Shown here piece by piece: positions 40,793 through 49,211 of a stretch of DNA of 64,000 bases. The translations under genes were made by a program, and so were the position numbers. Origin of the DNA: Sphingomonas folli (GTDB taxonomy: Bacteria > Pseudomonadota > Alphaproteobacteria > Sphingomonadales > Sphingomonadaceae); NCBI RefSeq assembly GCF_019429525.1, contig NZ_JAHXZL010000005.1, positions 186,001-250,000 on the forward strand. The letters run 5' to 3'. Under the pieces are notes generated by a model. It was not told where the DNA came from and ran no database searches. It saw only the letters and a list, made by a program, of their open reading frames with translations. Each line of letters starts with the position of its first letter. Positions within the stretch are counted from its first letter, which is position 1.

Positions 40793-40824
40793 AGCAAGTT
40801 ACTGTATTGTAACGGAACCTTGCT
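40793..40824. promoter_or_regulatory. Nested inverted repeat before the DUF4142 gene
   Basis: agcaagttac, tgtatt, gtaac, ggaac, cttgct in order: gttac/gtaac pair around 6 bases, and the outer agcaag/cttgct pair with a 5-base ggaac bulge on one side. It starts 6 bp after the MFS stop codon and ends 43 bp before the DUF4142 ATG, and is clearly AT-richer than its flanks. Possible operator, or an RNA hairpin. Confidence 0.45.
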
Positions 40825-40867
40825 TGCTCCCCGCCGCTCTGGCGAGACATCGACGAGGAGCATTGCC

Positions 40868-41413
40868 ATGAACCGCCCCCTCCACCTGCTGATCGGCGCG
40901 GTGTTGTCCGCCGCGCCGCTCGTCGCCGCCGCGCAGACCCCGCCGCCGCCCCCGCCCGCCGAGGCGAAGACCATGGCCGACGCCTATGTCACCGCCGCGG
41001 GCATGAGCGACCTCTACGAGATCAACGCCAGCCAGGTCGCGCTGCAGCGATCGCAGAACCCCGCGGTGAAGAAGTTCGCCCAGATGATGATCGACCATCA
41101 CCAGAAGACCACCGCGGCGACGGTGAAGGCGGCGCAGAAGGCCGGGCTGAACCCCGCGCCGCCCGCGCTCGACGCCGGGGCGACCGCCTCGATCAACGAG
41201 CTCCAGAGCGCGTCGGGGGCGGATTTCGACCGCCTGTACCTCGGCCAGCAGGTGCCCGCGCACCAGGCGGCGCTCGACCTCAACCAGAGCTACGCCTCGG
41301 GCGGCGACAAGGCGCCGCTGAAGGCCTCGGCCAAAGCGGCGGTGGCGATCGTGAAGCGCCATCTCGCGGAGGCGACCAAGCTGCAGGGCGGCTCGGGCGC
41401 CGCGGGGATGTGA
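40868..41413 (+). CDS. DUF4142 exported protein
   Basis: A 181-residue protein with a signal peptide (MNRPLHLLIGAVLSAAPLVAAAQ) and a short Pro-rich spacer. The mature domain is all-helical and typical of DUF4142: DAYVTAAGMSDLYEINASQVAL, KKFAQMMIDHHQKTTAATVK and a C-terminal ASAKAAVAIVKRHLAEATKL. The paired His in DHHQ is a family feature that recalls ferritin-like four-helix folds. gaggag lies upstream of the ATG. Family members are often stress-linked in alphaproteobacteria; function not established. Confidence 0.88.
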   Translation: MNRPLHLLIGAVLSAAPLVAAAQTPPPPPPAEAKTMADAYVTAAGMSDLYEINASQVALQRSQNPAVKKFAQMMIDHHQKTTAATVKAAQKAGLNPAPPALDAGATASINELQSASGADFDRLYLGQQVPAHQAALDLNQSYASGGDKAPLKASAKAAVAIVKRHLAEATKLQGGSGAAGM

Positions 41414-41615
41414 AGGATGGGGTCACGCCAGGACGCGAAGGAGGGTGATTGACGCGACGGCGCGACGACACGGAGGAGGTCAGACCGGCGCGCGGCGCCT
41501 GTTCATCAGGCATGTGAAAGGCGCTGACGCGCCCAGAACCGCGACACCTCCGCGCCTCCGCGCCTCGGCGTGCACCCCTTCTACCTCGCGCGCTCGCGTC
41601 TTCGCGTGAGCCCCT

Positions 41616-43016
41616 CTACGCCGCCGCCGCGATCGCCGCGCGGTGGCGGCCCCACAGCAGGTAGACCGCCAGCCCGAGCAGGTTCCACAGCAGGAAGTAG
41701 AGCTGCGTCCGCTGCGGCAGGCTGAGGAACAGATAGGCGCAGCCCAGCACCCCGATGGCGCCGACCAGCGGCGCGGCGGGGGTGCGGAACGTCCGCTCCG
41801 CCTCGGGCGCGCGGCGGCGCATCACCAGCATGCACACGCACACCGCGACGAACGCCGCCAGCGTGCCAGCGTTGGCGAGCGCGGCGATCGCGTCGATCGG
41901 CATCACGCCCGCGATCACCGCGACCAGCACCGCGGTGAGCAGCGTGATCCGCACCGGCGTGCCGCGCCTCGACACCTTGGCGAGCGCCTGCGGCAGCAGC
42001 CCGTCGCGCGCCATCACGAAGAAGATACGGCTCTGCCCGAACAGGAAACCGAGCAGCACCGTCGGCAGCGCGATCACCGCGCTGGCGGCGAGGAAGGTGG
42101 CGAAGCCGGGGCGGCCGATGCCGCGCAGGATCAGCGCGAGCGGCTCGGGTGAGTCGGCGAAGCGCGAGAAGTGGAGCGCCCCCACCGCCGCGACCGCCAC
42201 GCCCATGTAGATCACCACGCACGCCAGCATCGAGCCGACGATGCCGATCGACAGGTCCCGGCCGGGATCCTTGGTCTCCTCCGCCGCGGTGGAGATGGCG
42301 TCGAAGCCGTAGAAGGCGAAGAAGATGATCGCCGCCGCCGCCATCACGCCGCGCTCGCCGCCGTCCGCGCTCACCGACTTGGCGAAGCCGTAGGGCATGA
42401 ACGGGTGCAGGTTGGCCGAGTCGAAATGCGGCACCGCCACCGCGACGAACACCGCGAGCGCGACCAGCTTGATCGCGACCAGCACCGCGTTGAGCGTCGC
42501 GCTCTCCTTGGTGCCGAGCGAGAGCAAGGCGGCGACCACCGCGATGATGAACACCGCGGGCAGGTTGACGACGCCGCCCAGCGCCGGCCCCTGCGTCAGC
42601 GCGGCGGGGAAGCCGAGCGGGGTGAGCAGCGCCGAGGCATAGCCCGACCAGCCCACCGCGACGGTCGACACCACGAGGGAATATTCGAGGATCAGCGACC
42701 AGCCGATCACCCAGGCGATCACCTCGCCCAGCACGACATAGCTGTAGGTATAGGCGCTCCCCGAGGCGGGGATCATCGTCGCCATCTCGGCATAGGCCAG
42801 CGCGGCGCAGGCGCAGATCGCGCCGGCGATGACGAAGGAGAGGATCACCGCCGGCCCGGCGCGCTCGGCGCCGACGCCGATCAGCGTCAGGATGCCGGTG
42901 CCGACGATCGCGCCGACCCCGAGCGCGACGAGGTGCGGCCAGGACAAGGTGCGCGCGAGCACGGTGCCGCCGCGGTGATCGATCGCGACCGGCTTGCGCC
43001 GGAACAATGTGGACAT
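41616..43016 (-). CDS. APC-superfamily amino acid permease
   Basis: A 466-residue inner-membrane carrier with about 12 helices. The N-terminal TM1 motif VALGVGAIVGTGILTLIGVGA is the APC substrate-binding unwound helix. GPAVILSFVIAGAICACAALAYAEMA and PASGSAYTYSYVVLGE follow as in the cationic amino acid transporter (CAT/YfnA) group. FFAFYGFDAISTAAEETKDPGRDL is the TM6 region. Substrate is probably an amino acid; which one cannot be told. A good ribosome site (gggagag) precedes the ATG. Confidence 0.92.
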   Translation of the reverse strand: MSTLFRRKPVAIDHRGGTVLARTLSWPHLVALGVGAIVGTGILTLIGVGAERAGPAVILSFVIAGAICACAALAYAEMATMIPASGSAYTYSYVVLGEVIAWVIGWSLILEYSLVVSTVAVGWSGYASALLTPLGFPAALTQGPALGGVVNLPAVFIIAVVAALLSLGTKESATLNAVLVAIKLVALAVFVAVAVPHFDSANLHPFMPYGFAKSVSADGGERGVMAAAAIIFFAFYGFDAISTAAEETKDPGRDLSIGIVGSMLACVVIYMGVAVAAVGALHFSRFADSPEPLALILRGIGRPGFATFLAASAVIALPTVLLGFLFGQSRIFFVMARDGLLPQALAKVSRRGTPVRITLLTAVLVAVIAGVMPIDAIAALANAGTLAAFVAVCVCMLVMRRRAPEAERTFRTPAAPLVGAIGVLGCAYLFLSLPQRTQLYFLLWNLLGLAVYLLWGRHRAAIAAAA

Positions 43017-43122
43017 GGACTCTCCCTCTCGTCCGGCGGTCGTAACAGACGCGACGACGAGGAGGGAAGGGTCGCGCTCGCGGTCGCCGGGCGCCAGCCG
43101 GCCGGCGACCCGGTGCGGCGCC

Positions 43123-43389
43123 TCACTGCCCCAGCGGCGCCTTGAGCCAGGTGCGCGGGCTGCGCGTGCACAGGCGCGCGCCGACCACCTGGCACTGGCC
43201 GCCGGTGGTGTTGAGCGCGCGCGCCTTGCCGTCCTCGACGCTGGCGTCAGCCTGGACGCGGAAGCGCGCGGCGGGGTCGACCGGGTCGGCGGGGCCGGCG
43301 GAGAGCCGGTCGCGCGCCATGCTGAGCAACGTGGGTGGCGCGGCTTCGACCGCCTGCGGGGCGGGCAGCAGCAGGAGCAACGCGATCAT
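43123..43389 (-). CDS. Small exported protein, 88 residues
   Basis: An 88-residue protein with an N-terminal hydrophobic leader (MIALLLLLPAPQAVEAAPP). The mature part has two Cys (GGQCQVVGARLCTRS), which could form a disulphide in the periplasm, and ends TWLKAPLGQ. aagggg lies upstream of the ATG. I do not recognise the family. It lies between the APC permease and the CoA-binding protein, all on the minus strand, with about 60-100 bp gaps. Confidence 0.6.
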   Translation of the reverse strand: MIALLLLLPAPQAVEAAPPTLLSMARDRLSAGPADPVDPAARFRVQADASVEDGKARALNTTGGQCQVVGARLCTRSPRTWLKAPLGQ

Positions 43390-43448
43390 CCGCTATTCCC
43401 CTTCTCACGCGCCGCCGCGGGTCGGCGCCCGAGTCGCGGTACGCCAGC

Positions 43449-43895
43449 CTAGTCCTGCGCGGCGGGCCCGCCTAGCCGCGCGACCCCGAGCCGCGGCAGC
43501 TCGATCGCGGGGCAGCGGTCCATCACCACCTTGAGCCCGGCCGCCTCGGCGCGCGCCGCGGCGGCCTCGTCGATCACGCCGAGCTGGAGCCACACCGACT
43601 TGGCGCCGATCGCGATCGCCTGGTCGACCGCCTCACCCGCGGCCGAGGAGCGGCGGAAGATGTCGACCATGTCGATCGGGTCACCCAGCTGCGCGAGCTC
43701 GCGGAAGACGAACTCGCCGTGGATATGCTCGCCGGTGAGCTGCGGGTTGACCGGTATGACGCGATAGCCGTGCGCCTGCAGCGTCTTCATCACGCCGTTC
43801 GAGGGCCGGTCTGGGCGGTCGGACGCGCCCACCAGCGCGATCGTGCGGGTCTCCTCGAGCAGCTCGCGGATATCGTCGTCGGCGGTCAGCGGCAT
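43449..43895 (-). CDS. CoA-binding domain protein (YccU-like)
   Basis: A 148-residue Rossmann-fold protein. The nucleotide-binding start is [25 protein letters not shown]. The next segments, [30 protein letters not shown] and [21 protein letters not shown], match the CoA_binding_2 family, and [12 protein letters not shown] is its C-terminal metal- or ligand-near loop. Function is unproven in most bacteria. It is a stand-alone single-domain protein like E. coli YccU. Confidence 0.88.
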   Translation of the reverse strand: MPLTADDDIRELLEETRTIALVGASDRPDRPSNGVMKTLQAHGYRVIPVNPQLTGEHIHGEFVFRELAQLGDPIDMVDIFRRSSAAGEAVDQAIAIGAKSVWLQLGVIDEAAAARAEAAGLKVVMDRCPAIELPRLGVARLGGPAAQD

Positions 43896-44034
43896 CGGCG
43901 CTCTCCTCGGTCGCGGCGCCCGTGGCGCCTCTGTCGGGACGAACGAGCGGTTACCCTGACGGTTGCGCAGGCCGGCGCCGTAGTTCCCGCGCGCGCAGGA
44001 ACCGAGCGTAACAGACGCTACATCCAGTGACCTG

Positions 44035-44056
44035 GGCTCCCGCGTCCGCGGGAGCC
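44035..44056. repeat. Short palindrome ggctcccgcg...cgcgggagcc
   Basis: A perfect 10-bp stem with a 2-base loop, 8 bp beyond the mrp stop codon. It could mark the mrp transcript end, although no U-tract follows. Its sequence resembles the hairpins at 48944-48959 and 51023-51042. Confidence 0.55.
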
Positions 44057-44064
44057 TACCTCCC

Positions 44065-45015
44065 TCAGTTCGCCGCGAGCCACGCCGCGACCTGCGCCGC
44101 GATCGGCGCGAAGACGCGGTCGTCGTCGCGCGCCGCCGGGGGCTCGCCCGCGTCCGAGGCGATCCGGATCGCCAGGTCGAGCGGCACGCGACCGAGGAAG
44201 GCGATGCCCGCCTCGCGCGCCGCCGCCTCGGCGCCGCCGCGGCCGAACGGGTCGGACACCTCGCCGCAGTGCGGGCAGATATAGCCCGCCATGTTCTCCA
44301 CCAACCCGATGATCGGCACGCCCGCCTTCTGGAACAGGTCGATCGCGCGCCGCGCGTCGATCAGCGCGAGGTCCTGCGGGGTCGAGACGATCACCGCGCC
44401 GGCGGGGCGATGCTTCTGCACCATGGTGAGCTGGACGTCGCCCGTCCCCGGCGGCAGGTCGACCACGAGCGTGTCGGTCAGCCCCCAGTCGGCGTCGATC
44501 AGCTGCCCCAGCGCGCCCGCGGTCATCGGCCCGCGCCACGCGATCGCGCGGCCGGGCTCGACCAGCTGCCCCATCGACAGCAGCGGCACGCCGTAGGGCG
44601 TCGCCACCGGCAGCAGCACCTTGTCGCGCGCCTCCGGCCGGGTGCCCTCCACCGCCATCAGCCGGGGCTGCGACGGGCCGTAGATGTCGGCGTCGACCAG
44701 CCCCGTCCGGCGCCCGCCGCGGGCCAGCGCGATCGCGAGATTGGCCGAGAGCGTCGACTTGCCGACCCCGCCCTTGCCGCTCGCCACGGCGATCAGCCGG
44801 CGCCGCGCGCGCTCGGCCGTGACGACGGTGCGCACGTCATGGCCCGGCCGCGCCGCCGCCATCCGCACCGCCGCCTCCAGCGCGTCGCGCGCGGGCGCGT
44901 CGAGCCCGCTGGCGTCGATCACCACGCCGATCCGCTGCCCCTCGACGCGCACGGTCGCGCGCTCGCCCGCGACGGCGCGGACCGCCTGCCTCACGTCATT
45001 CTCGTCCATGGACAT
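44065..45015 (-). CDS. mrp: Mrp/ApbC-family Fe-S cluster carrier ATPase
   Basis: A 316-residue P-loop protein that binds and transfers Fe-S clusters. The N-terminal 65 residues are a shortened DUF59-like region. The deviant Walker [20 protein letters not shown] is at about residues 76-94, followed by [29 protein letters not shown] and the cluster-binding CxxC in GYICPHCGE. Two starts are possible (MSMDEN or MDEN); the first is listed. It is divergent from hflK with a 66-bp gap. Confidence 0.94.
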   Translation of the reverse strand: MSMDENDVRQAVRAVAGERATVRVEGQRIGVVIDASGLDAPARDALEAAVRMAAARPGHDVRTVVTAERARRRLIAVASGKGGVGKSTLSANLAIALARGGRRTGLVDADIYGPSQPRLMAVEGTRPEARDKVLLPVATPYGVPLLSMGQLVEPGRAIAWRGPMTAGALGQLIDADWGLTDTLVVDLPPGTGDVQLTMVQKHRPAGAVIVSTPQDLALIDARRAIDLFQKAGVPIIGLVENMAGYICPHCGEVSDPFGRGGAEAAAREAGIAFLGRVPLDLAIRIASDAGEPPAARDDDRVFAPIAAQVAAWLAAN

Positions 45016-45081
45016 GATCCGTTACGCCTCGCGTCGCGGCTTGCCACTGTTTTTCGGCCGATCCGCACTTATAAAGGCGGG

Positions 45082-46206
45082 ATGATCATCTCGCGACGCT
45101 GGCTTCGGCGCCCCATCCCCCTCGCCGCCCCCATCCCCCTCGCGGCACAGAGCAACGGGCCCTGGGGCAACGACGACAACGTCGGTCCGCGCAATCCCTG
45201 GTCGGTACCGCCCAGCGCGAAGCGCGCCGGTGCCAAGCCGACCGCGCTCGACGAGTTCATCCGCCGCGCGCGCGGTGGCGGGGGTGGCGGCGGCGGCGGC
45301 GAGGGCGGCGGGCCGCACTTCCCGATCGGGGCGAACGCGCGGATGCTGTGGCTGCTCGGCGTCGGCGTGCTGGTGGTGATCTGGCTGGTGCTCACCTCGC
45401 TCCACCAGATCGGCCCGCAGCAGCGCGGCGTGGTCACCTATTTCGGCCGCTACTCGGGCATGCTCGAGCCCGGCATCCGGGTCACGCTGCCCGCGCCGAT
45501 CGTCAACGTCACCAAGGTGGACGTGGAGCAGGTCCGCACCGACGAGTTTTCGCGCGACGGCGGCGAGACCGTGCTGACCGGGGACCAGAACATCATCGAC
45601 CTGGCCTATACGGTGCGCTGGCGCGTCTCGGACGCGCGCAACTACGTCTTCGAGATCAAGGATCCGCAGGAGACGGTGCGCGCCACCGCGGAGAGCGCGA
45701 TGCGCTCGGTGCTGGCCACCACCACGCTCAACCAGGCGATCGGCGCGGGGCGGACCGAGATCGAGGCGCGCGTCGCCGAGACGATGCAGCAGATCCTCAC
45801 CAGCTATCAGGCCGGCGTCCAGGTCCAGGGCGTGTCGATCAAACAGGCCGCGCCGCCGTCGCAGCTCGCCGACGATTTCAACGCGGTGACCGCGGCGCAG
45901 CAGGAGGCGGTCGGCAACCTCAACAACGCGCGCTCCTACTCGCAGCAGGTGATCGCGCGCGCGCAGGGCGAGGCCTCGGCGTTCGACCAGGTGTACGAGC
46001 AATATCGCCTCGCCCCCGAGGTGACTCGCCGCCGCATGTATTATGAGACGATGGAGGCCGTGCTGGCCAAGACCGACAAGACGATCGTCGAGACCCCGGG
46101 CGTGACCCCGTACCTGCCGCTCGACCGCGCGCGCCGCCTGCAGGAGCCGAACGCGGCCGCGGGCGGCACCGCGACGGCCCAGCCGAGCAACGGGGGGGCG
46201 CGCTGA
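45082..46206 (+). CDS. hflK: HflK, membrane protease modulator
   Basis: A 374-residue SPFH/band-7 protein. With HflC it forms a large membrane complex that regulates the FtsH protease. After a Gly-rich linker (run of nine Gly near 67-75) a single membrane helix occurs (MLWLLGVGVLVVIWLVLTSL). The SPFH domain follows (QQRGVVTYFGRYSGMLEPGI, then TGDQNIIDLAYTVRWRV). The N-terminus is odd: MIISRRWLRRPIPLAAPIPL carries a tandem PIPLAA repeat before the family-like SNGPWGNDDNVGPRNPW. No later ATG, GTG or TTG suits, so the extension looks real. Its stop overlaps the hflC start. Confidence 0.95.
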   Translation: MIISRRWLRRPIPLAAPIPLAAQSNGPWGNDDNVGPRNPWSVPPSAKRAGAKPTALDEFIRRARGGGGGGGGGEGGGPHFPIGANARMLWLLGVGVLVVIWLVLTSLHQIGPQQRGVVTYFGRYSGMLEPGIRVTLPAPIVNVTKVDVEQVRTDEFSRDGGETVLTGDQNIIDLAYTVRWRVSDARNYVFEIKDPQETVRATAESAMRSVLATTTLNQAIGAGRTEIEARVAETMQQILTSYQAGVQVQGVSIKQAAPPSQLADDFNAVTAAQQEAVGNLNNARSYSQQVIARAQGEASAFDQVYEQYRLAPEVTRRRMYYETMEAVLAKTDKTIVETPGVTPYLPLDRARRLQEPNAAAGGTATAQPSNGGAR

Positions 46207-47081
46207 TGCCCGTGTGGCTCCGCAACCCCGTCGCCGCCGGCCTGCTCGCGCTGGCGCTCGTGATCGTCGCCGCGGCGACCTTCGCGATCGTGCCCGAGAC
46301 GCAGCAGGCGGTGGTGCTCCGCCTCAACAACCCGGTGCGCCTGATCAACCAGTGGCAGCCGGGCCAGTCGATCGGCCGCACCGGTGCCGGCGTGATCGCG
46401 CGTATCCCGTTCGTCGACAAGATCGTGTGGGTCGACAAGCGCGTGCTCGACGCCGACCTCGACAACACGCTGGTGCTCTCGACCGACCAGCTGCGGCTCA
46501 ACGTCGACGCCTTCGCGCGCTTCCGCATCGTCGATCCGCTGCGCGCGGTGACCTCGACCGGCAGCACCTCGAACACCGAGGAGCGGGTCGCCGACCAGCT
46601 CCGCCCGCTGCTCGGCACCGCGCTGCGCAACGAGCTCGGCAAGGTGCCGTTCGCGACGCTGCTGAGCCCCGAGCGCGGGCGCGTGATGGACGAGATCCAG
46701 GAGTCGCTCGGTCGCTCCGCCAAGCAGTATGGCGCCGAGATCGTCGACGTGCGGATCAAGCACGCCGACCTGCCCGACGGCAGCCCGCTCGAGAGCGCGC
46801 TGCAGCGGATGCGCACCGCGCGCCAGCAGGAGGCCAACACGATCCGCGCGCAGGGGCAGAAGCAGGCGCAGATCGTCCGCGCCGAGGCCGACGCCCAGGC
46901 GGCGCGGATCTACGCCGACGCCTTCAGCAAGGACGCGGACTTCTACGATTTCTATCGCGCGATGCAGAGCTACCGCCACACCTTCGGCGCCGACGGCGGG
47001 CCCCAGCCCGAGGGCAGCACCAACATCATCATGAGCCCGAACAACGGCTACCTGCGCGAGTTCGAGGGCGGTCGGCGATAG
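46206..47081 (+). CDS. hflC: HflC, membrane protease modulator
   Basis: A 291-residue SPFH protein, partner of HflK. It has an N-terminal membrane helix (AGLLALALVIVAAATFAIV), then the SPFH core ETQQAVVLRLNNPVRLINQW, WVDKRVLDADLDNTLVLSTD and the helical region MRTARQQEANTIRAQGQKQA. The ATG shares its A with the hflK stop codon (TGATG), giving translational coupling and likely equal synthesis. Length is as in E. coli HflC (334) minus a short loop. Confidence 0.96.
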   Translation: MPVWLRNPVAAGLLALALVIVAAATFAIVPETQQAVVLRLNNPVRLINQWQPGQSIGRTGAGVIARIPFVDKIVWVDKRVLDADLDNTLVLSTDQLRLNVDAFARFRIVDPLRAVTSTGSTSNTEERVADQLRPLLGTALRNELGKVPFATLLSPERGRVMDEIQESLGRSAKQYGAEIVDVRIKHADLPDGSPLESALQRMRTARQQEANTIRAQGQKQAQIVRAEADAQAARIYADAFSKDADFYDFYRAMQSYRHTFGADGGPQPEGSTNIIMSPNNGYLREFEGGRR

Positions 47082-47100
47082 AACCCGCGGCGATGTCGCG

Positions 47101-47124
47101 CGTTCATATTCAATCGACGTTCAT
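47101..47124 (+). promoter_or_regulatory. Direct repeats CGTTCAT before degP
   Basis: CGTTCAT occurs at 47101-47107 and again at 47118-47124, with a 17-bp period, 60-83 bp before the degP ATG. A related TTGTTCGG follows directly. The block is AT-richer than its flanks. Such spaced repeats suit a response-regulator site for envelope-stress control. No regulator can be named from this. Confidence 0.4.
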
Positions 47125-47183
47125 CGCTTGTTCGGCACAGGACGTAGCGTTCCCGCTTTATTCGACAGGGTGATTCAGAGGAC

Positions 47184-48731
47184 ATGAAGAAAGTGCGTTA
47201 CGCCTACGCCCTCACCGGCGCCCTTCTCCTCGGCGGCACCGCTGCGTCGCTGACGCTGCAGAACCCCGCGACCGCGCAGGTCGCGCAGAACGAGCCGGGC
47301 GCGATCAGCGCCGCCGCCCCGCGCGGCGGCGCGCCGATGAGCTTCGCCGACATGGTCGCCAAGCTCCAGCCCGCGGTGGTGAACATCTCCACCACGCAGA
47401 AGGTGACCGTCCAGCAGTCGGCCAACCCGTTCGCGGGCACGCCCTTCGGCGACCTGTTCGGCCAGTTCGGTGGCGGCGGCGGCGGCGGTGCGCCGGTGAC
47501 GCGCGAGGGCACGTCGCTGGGCTCGGGCTTCATCATCTCGGCGGACGGCTATGTCGTCACCAACAACCACGTGATCGCGCCCGCGTCGCGCGGCGCCACC
47601 GTCGAGTCGATCACGGTGACCCTGCAGGACCGCAAGGAATATACCGCCAAGCTCGTCGGCCGTGACCCGACCAGCGACATCGCGGTGCTCAAGATCACCT
47701 CGCCCACCCCGCTGCCCTTCGTGCGGCTGGGTGACTCGAGCCGCGCGCGCGTCGGCGACTGGGTGGTGGCGATCGGGCAGCCGTTCGGCCTGGGCGGCAC
47801 GGTGACCGCGGGCATCGTCTCGGCGGTGCATCGCTCGACCGGCGCCGGACCGTTCGACACGTTCATCCAGACCGATGCCGCGATCAACCAGGGCAATTCG
47901 GGTGGCCCGATGTTCAACCTCAACGGCGAGGTGATCGGCATCAACAGCCAGATCTACTCGCAGTCGGGCGGCAATATCGGGATCGGCTTCGCCATCCCCG
48001 CGACGGAGGCCAAGCCGATCATCGACACGCTGGTGAAGGGGCAGCCGGTCAAGCGCGGCTATCTCGGCGTCAGCATCCAGCCGGTGAACGCCGACATGGC
48101 GGCGGCGCTCGGCCTGGCGAAGGATTCGGGCGAGATCGTCGGGCGTGTCGAGCCGGGTGGGCCTGGGGCCAAGGCGGGGCTGCGCGCGGGCGATGTCGTG
48201 AGCGCGATCAACGGTCAGCCGGTGACGCCGGACAAGACCCTCTCCTACCTCGTCGCCAACGCCGCGCCGGGCTCGACGATCCGGCTCGACGTGATCCGCG
48301 ACGGCAAGCGCCAGACGCTCAACGCCACGGTGGGCACCCGTCCCTCCGAGGACCAGATGGCGGCGCTGACCGGCGGTAGCGGTGACGACGACGATAGCTT
48401 CGGTGGCGACGACGATGGCCAGCAGACCGCGCCCGCGACGAGCTCGCTCGGCATCACGGTGCAACCGCTGACGCCCCAGATCGCGCGCTCGATCGGGGTC
48501 GACTCGACCCTTCAGGGCGTGGTGGTCGCGGCGACCGACCCGTCAAGCGACGCGGCGCAGAAGCTGCGGCGCGGCGACGTGATCTCCTCGGTCAACTCGC
48601 AGCCGGTGCGCAGCGCGGCCGAGGTCGCGCGCGTCGTCGCGGCGGCGAAGGCGGCGGGGCGGCCGCAGGTGCTGCTCAACGTCACGCGCGGGCGCACCAG
48701 CGGCGTCTTCATCCCGGTGAAGATCAAGTAA
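47184..48731 (+). CDS. degP: Periplasmic serine protease DegP/HtrA
   Basis: A 515-residue Do-family protease and chaperone. It has a signal peptide (about residues 1-32, ending NPATAQ). A protease domain follows with the triad His129 (VVTNNHV), Asp165 (TSDIAVLKI) and Ser239 (INQGNSGGPMF). A Gly-rich loop near residues 96-102 lies in the LA-loop position. Two PDZ domains follow (about 275-370 and 410-515), joined by a very acidic linker (DDDDSFGGDDDG). It should degrade misfolded envelope proteins. It follows hflKC, a common alphaproteobacterial order, but has a 102-bp gap with possible own control. Confidence 0.96.
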   Translation: MKKVRYAYALTGALLLGGTAASLTLQNPATAQVAQNEPGAISAAAPRGGAPMSFADMVAKLQPAVVNISTTQKVTVQQSANPFAGTPFGDLFGQFGGGGGGGAPVTREGTSLGSGFIISADGYVVTNNHVIAPASRGATVESITVTLQDRKEYTAKLVGRDPTSDIAVLKITSPTPLPFVRLGDSSRARVGDWVVAIGQPFGLGGTVTAGIVSAVHRSTGAGPFDTFIQTDAAINQGNSGGPMFNLNGEVIGINSQIYSQSGGNIGIGFAIPATEAKPIIDTLVKGQPVKRGYLGVSIQPVNADMAAALGLAKDSGEIVGRVEPGGPGAKAGLRAGDVVSAINGQPVTPDKTLSYLVANAAPGSTIRLDVIRDGKRQTLNATVGTRPSEDQMAALTGGSGDDDDSFGGDDDGQQTAPATSSLGITVQPLTPQIARSIGVDSTLQGVVVAATDPSSDAAQKLRRGDVISSVNSQPVRSAAEVARVVAAAKAAGRPQVLLNVTRGRTSGVFIPVKIK

Positions 48732-48755
48732 GGTCGGGGTAGATCGGCAGGGTGG

Positions 48756-48789
48756 AAGGGCCGCCGCGCCGAGGGGTGCGGCGGCCCTT
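48756..48789 (+). terminator. Perfect 12-bp hairpin after degP
   Basis: aagggccgccgc pairs exactly with gcggcggccctt over a 10-base loop, 25 bp after the degP stop. No strong U-tract follows (ccttcgcg), but stability is very high. It is probably the end of the degP transcript. Confidence 0.6.
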
Positions 48790-48938
48790 CGCGTGTCGGC
48801 GGTCGAGGAGGGCGGGACGACGCCAGGCCTTTGTTTCGCGAACGCGCGTCATGCGCGCGCACGGGGTTTGCCGCAGCATTCTCCGCGCGGGCGCCCGCTT
48901 TCGGTGCGGTGCCTCGTCGTCGCCCCGCCCCCCTCGCC

Positions 48939-49036
48939 GTCAATCCCGCGAACGCGGGAATCCAGACGCCCGGACCTCTCGGCTTGATCGCTGACGTCAG
49001 CGTTTCTGGATCCCCGCCCGCGCGGGGATGACGAAG
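48939..49036. repeat. Inverted pair of palindromic repeat units
   Basis: tcccgcgaacgcggga (48944-48959) and atccccgcccgcgcggggat (49010-49029) face each other around about 50 bp, with flanking atccagac and tctggat also inverted. This is the same two-hairpin layout as at 33555 and 35448. The gap 48790-49211 holds this repeat and otherwise nothing that I recognise. Confidence 0.65.
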
Positions 49037-49211
49037 TAAGAGGCGCGCCGAACGCTGTACGGCGATGGCGCTTGCCGTGCGGACGAAAAAAGATCGGGTC
49101 GGTACCGTCGCCCCCGGCCGAGCAGCGCGGTGCCGCCCGCCGCCCCCGTGACGTCGCCTCCGCCGCGTCCTATGACATAGGTGAGCGAGACCAGCGGCAG
49201 GAGCGACGACC

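Noticed and set aside
40814..40818. GGAAC as a second general-stress promoter before the DUF4142 gene
   Set aside because: No CGTT lies 16-17 bp downstream; the GGAAC is better seen as the bulge of the inverted repeat.
45041..45074. TTGCCA...TTATAA as the hflK promoter
   Set aside because: The spacer would be about 22 bp, too long for a standard housekeeping promoter.
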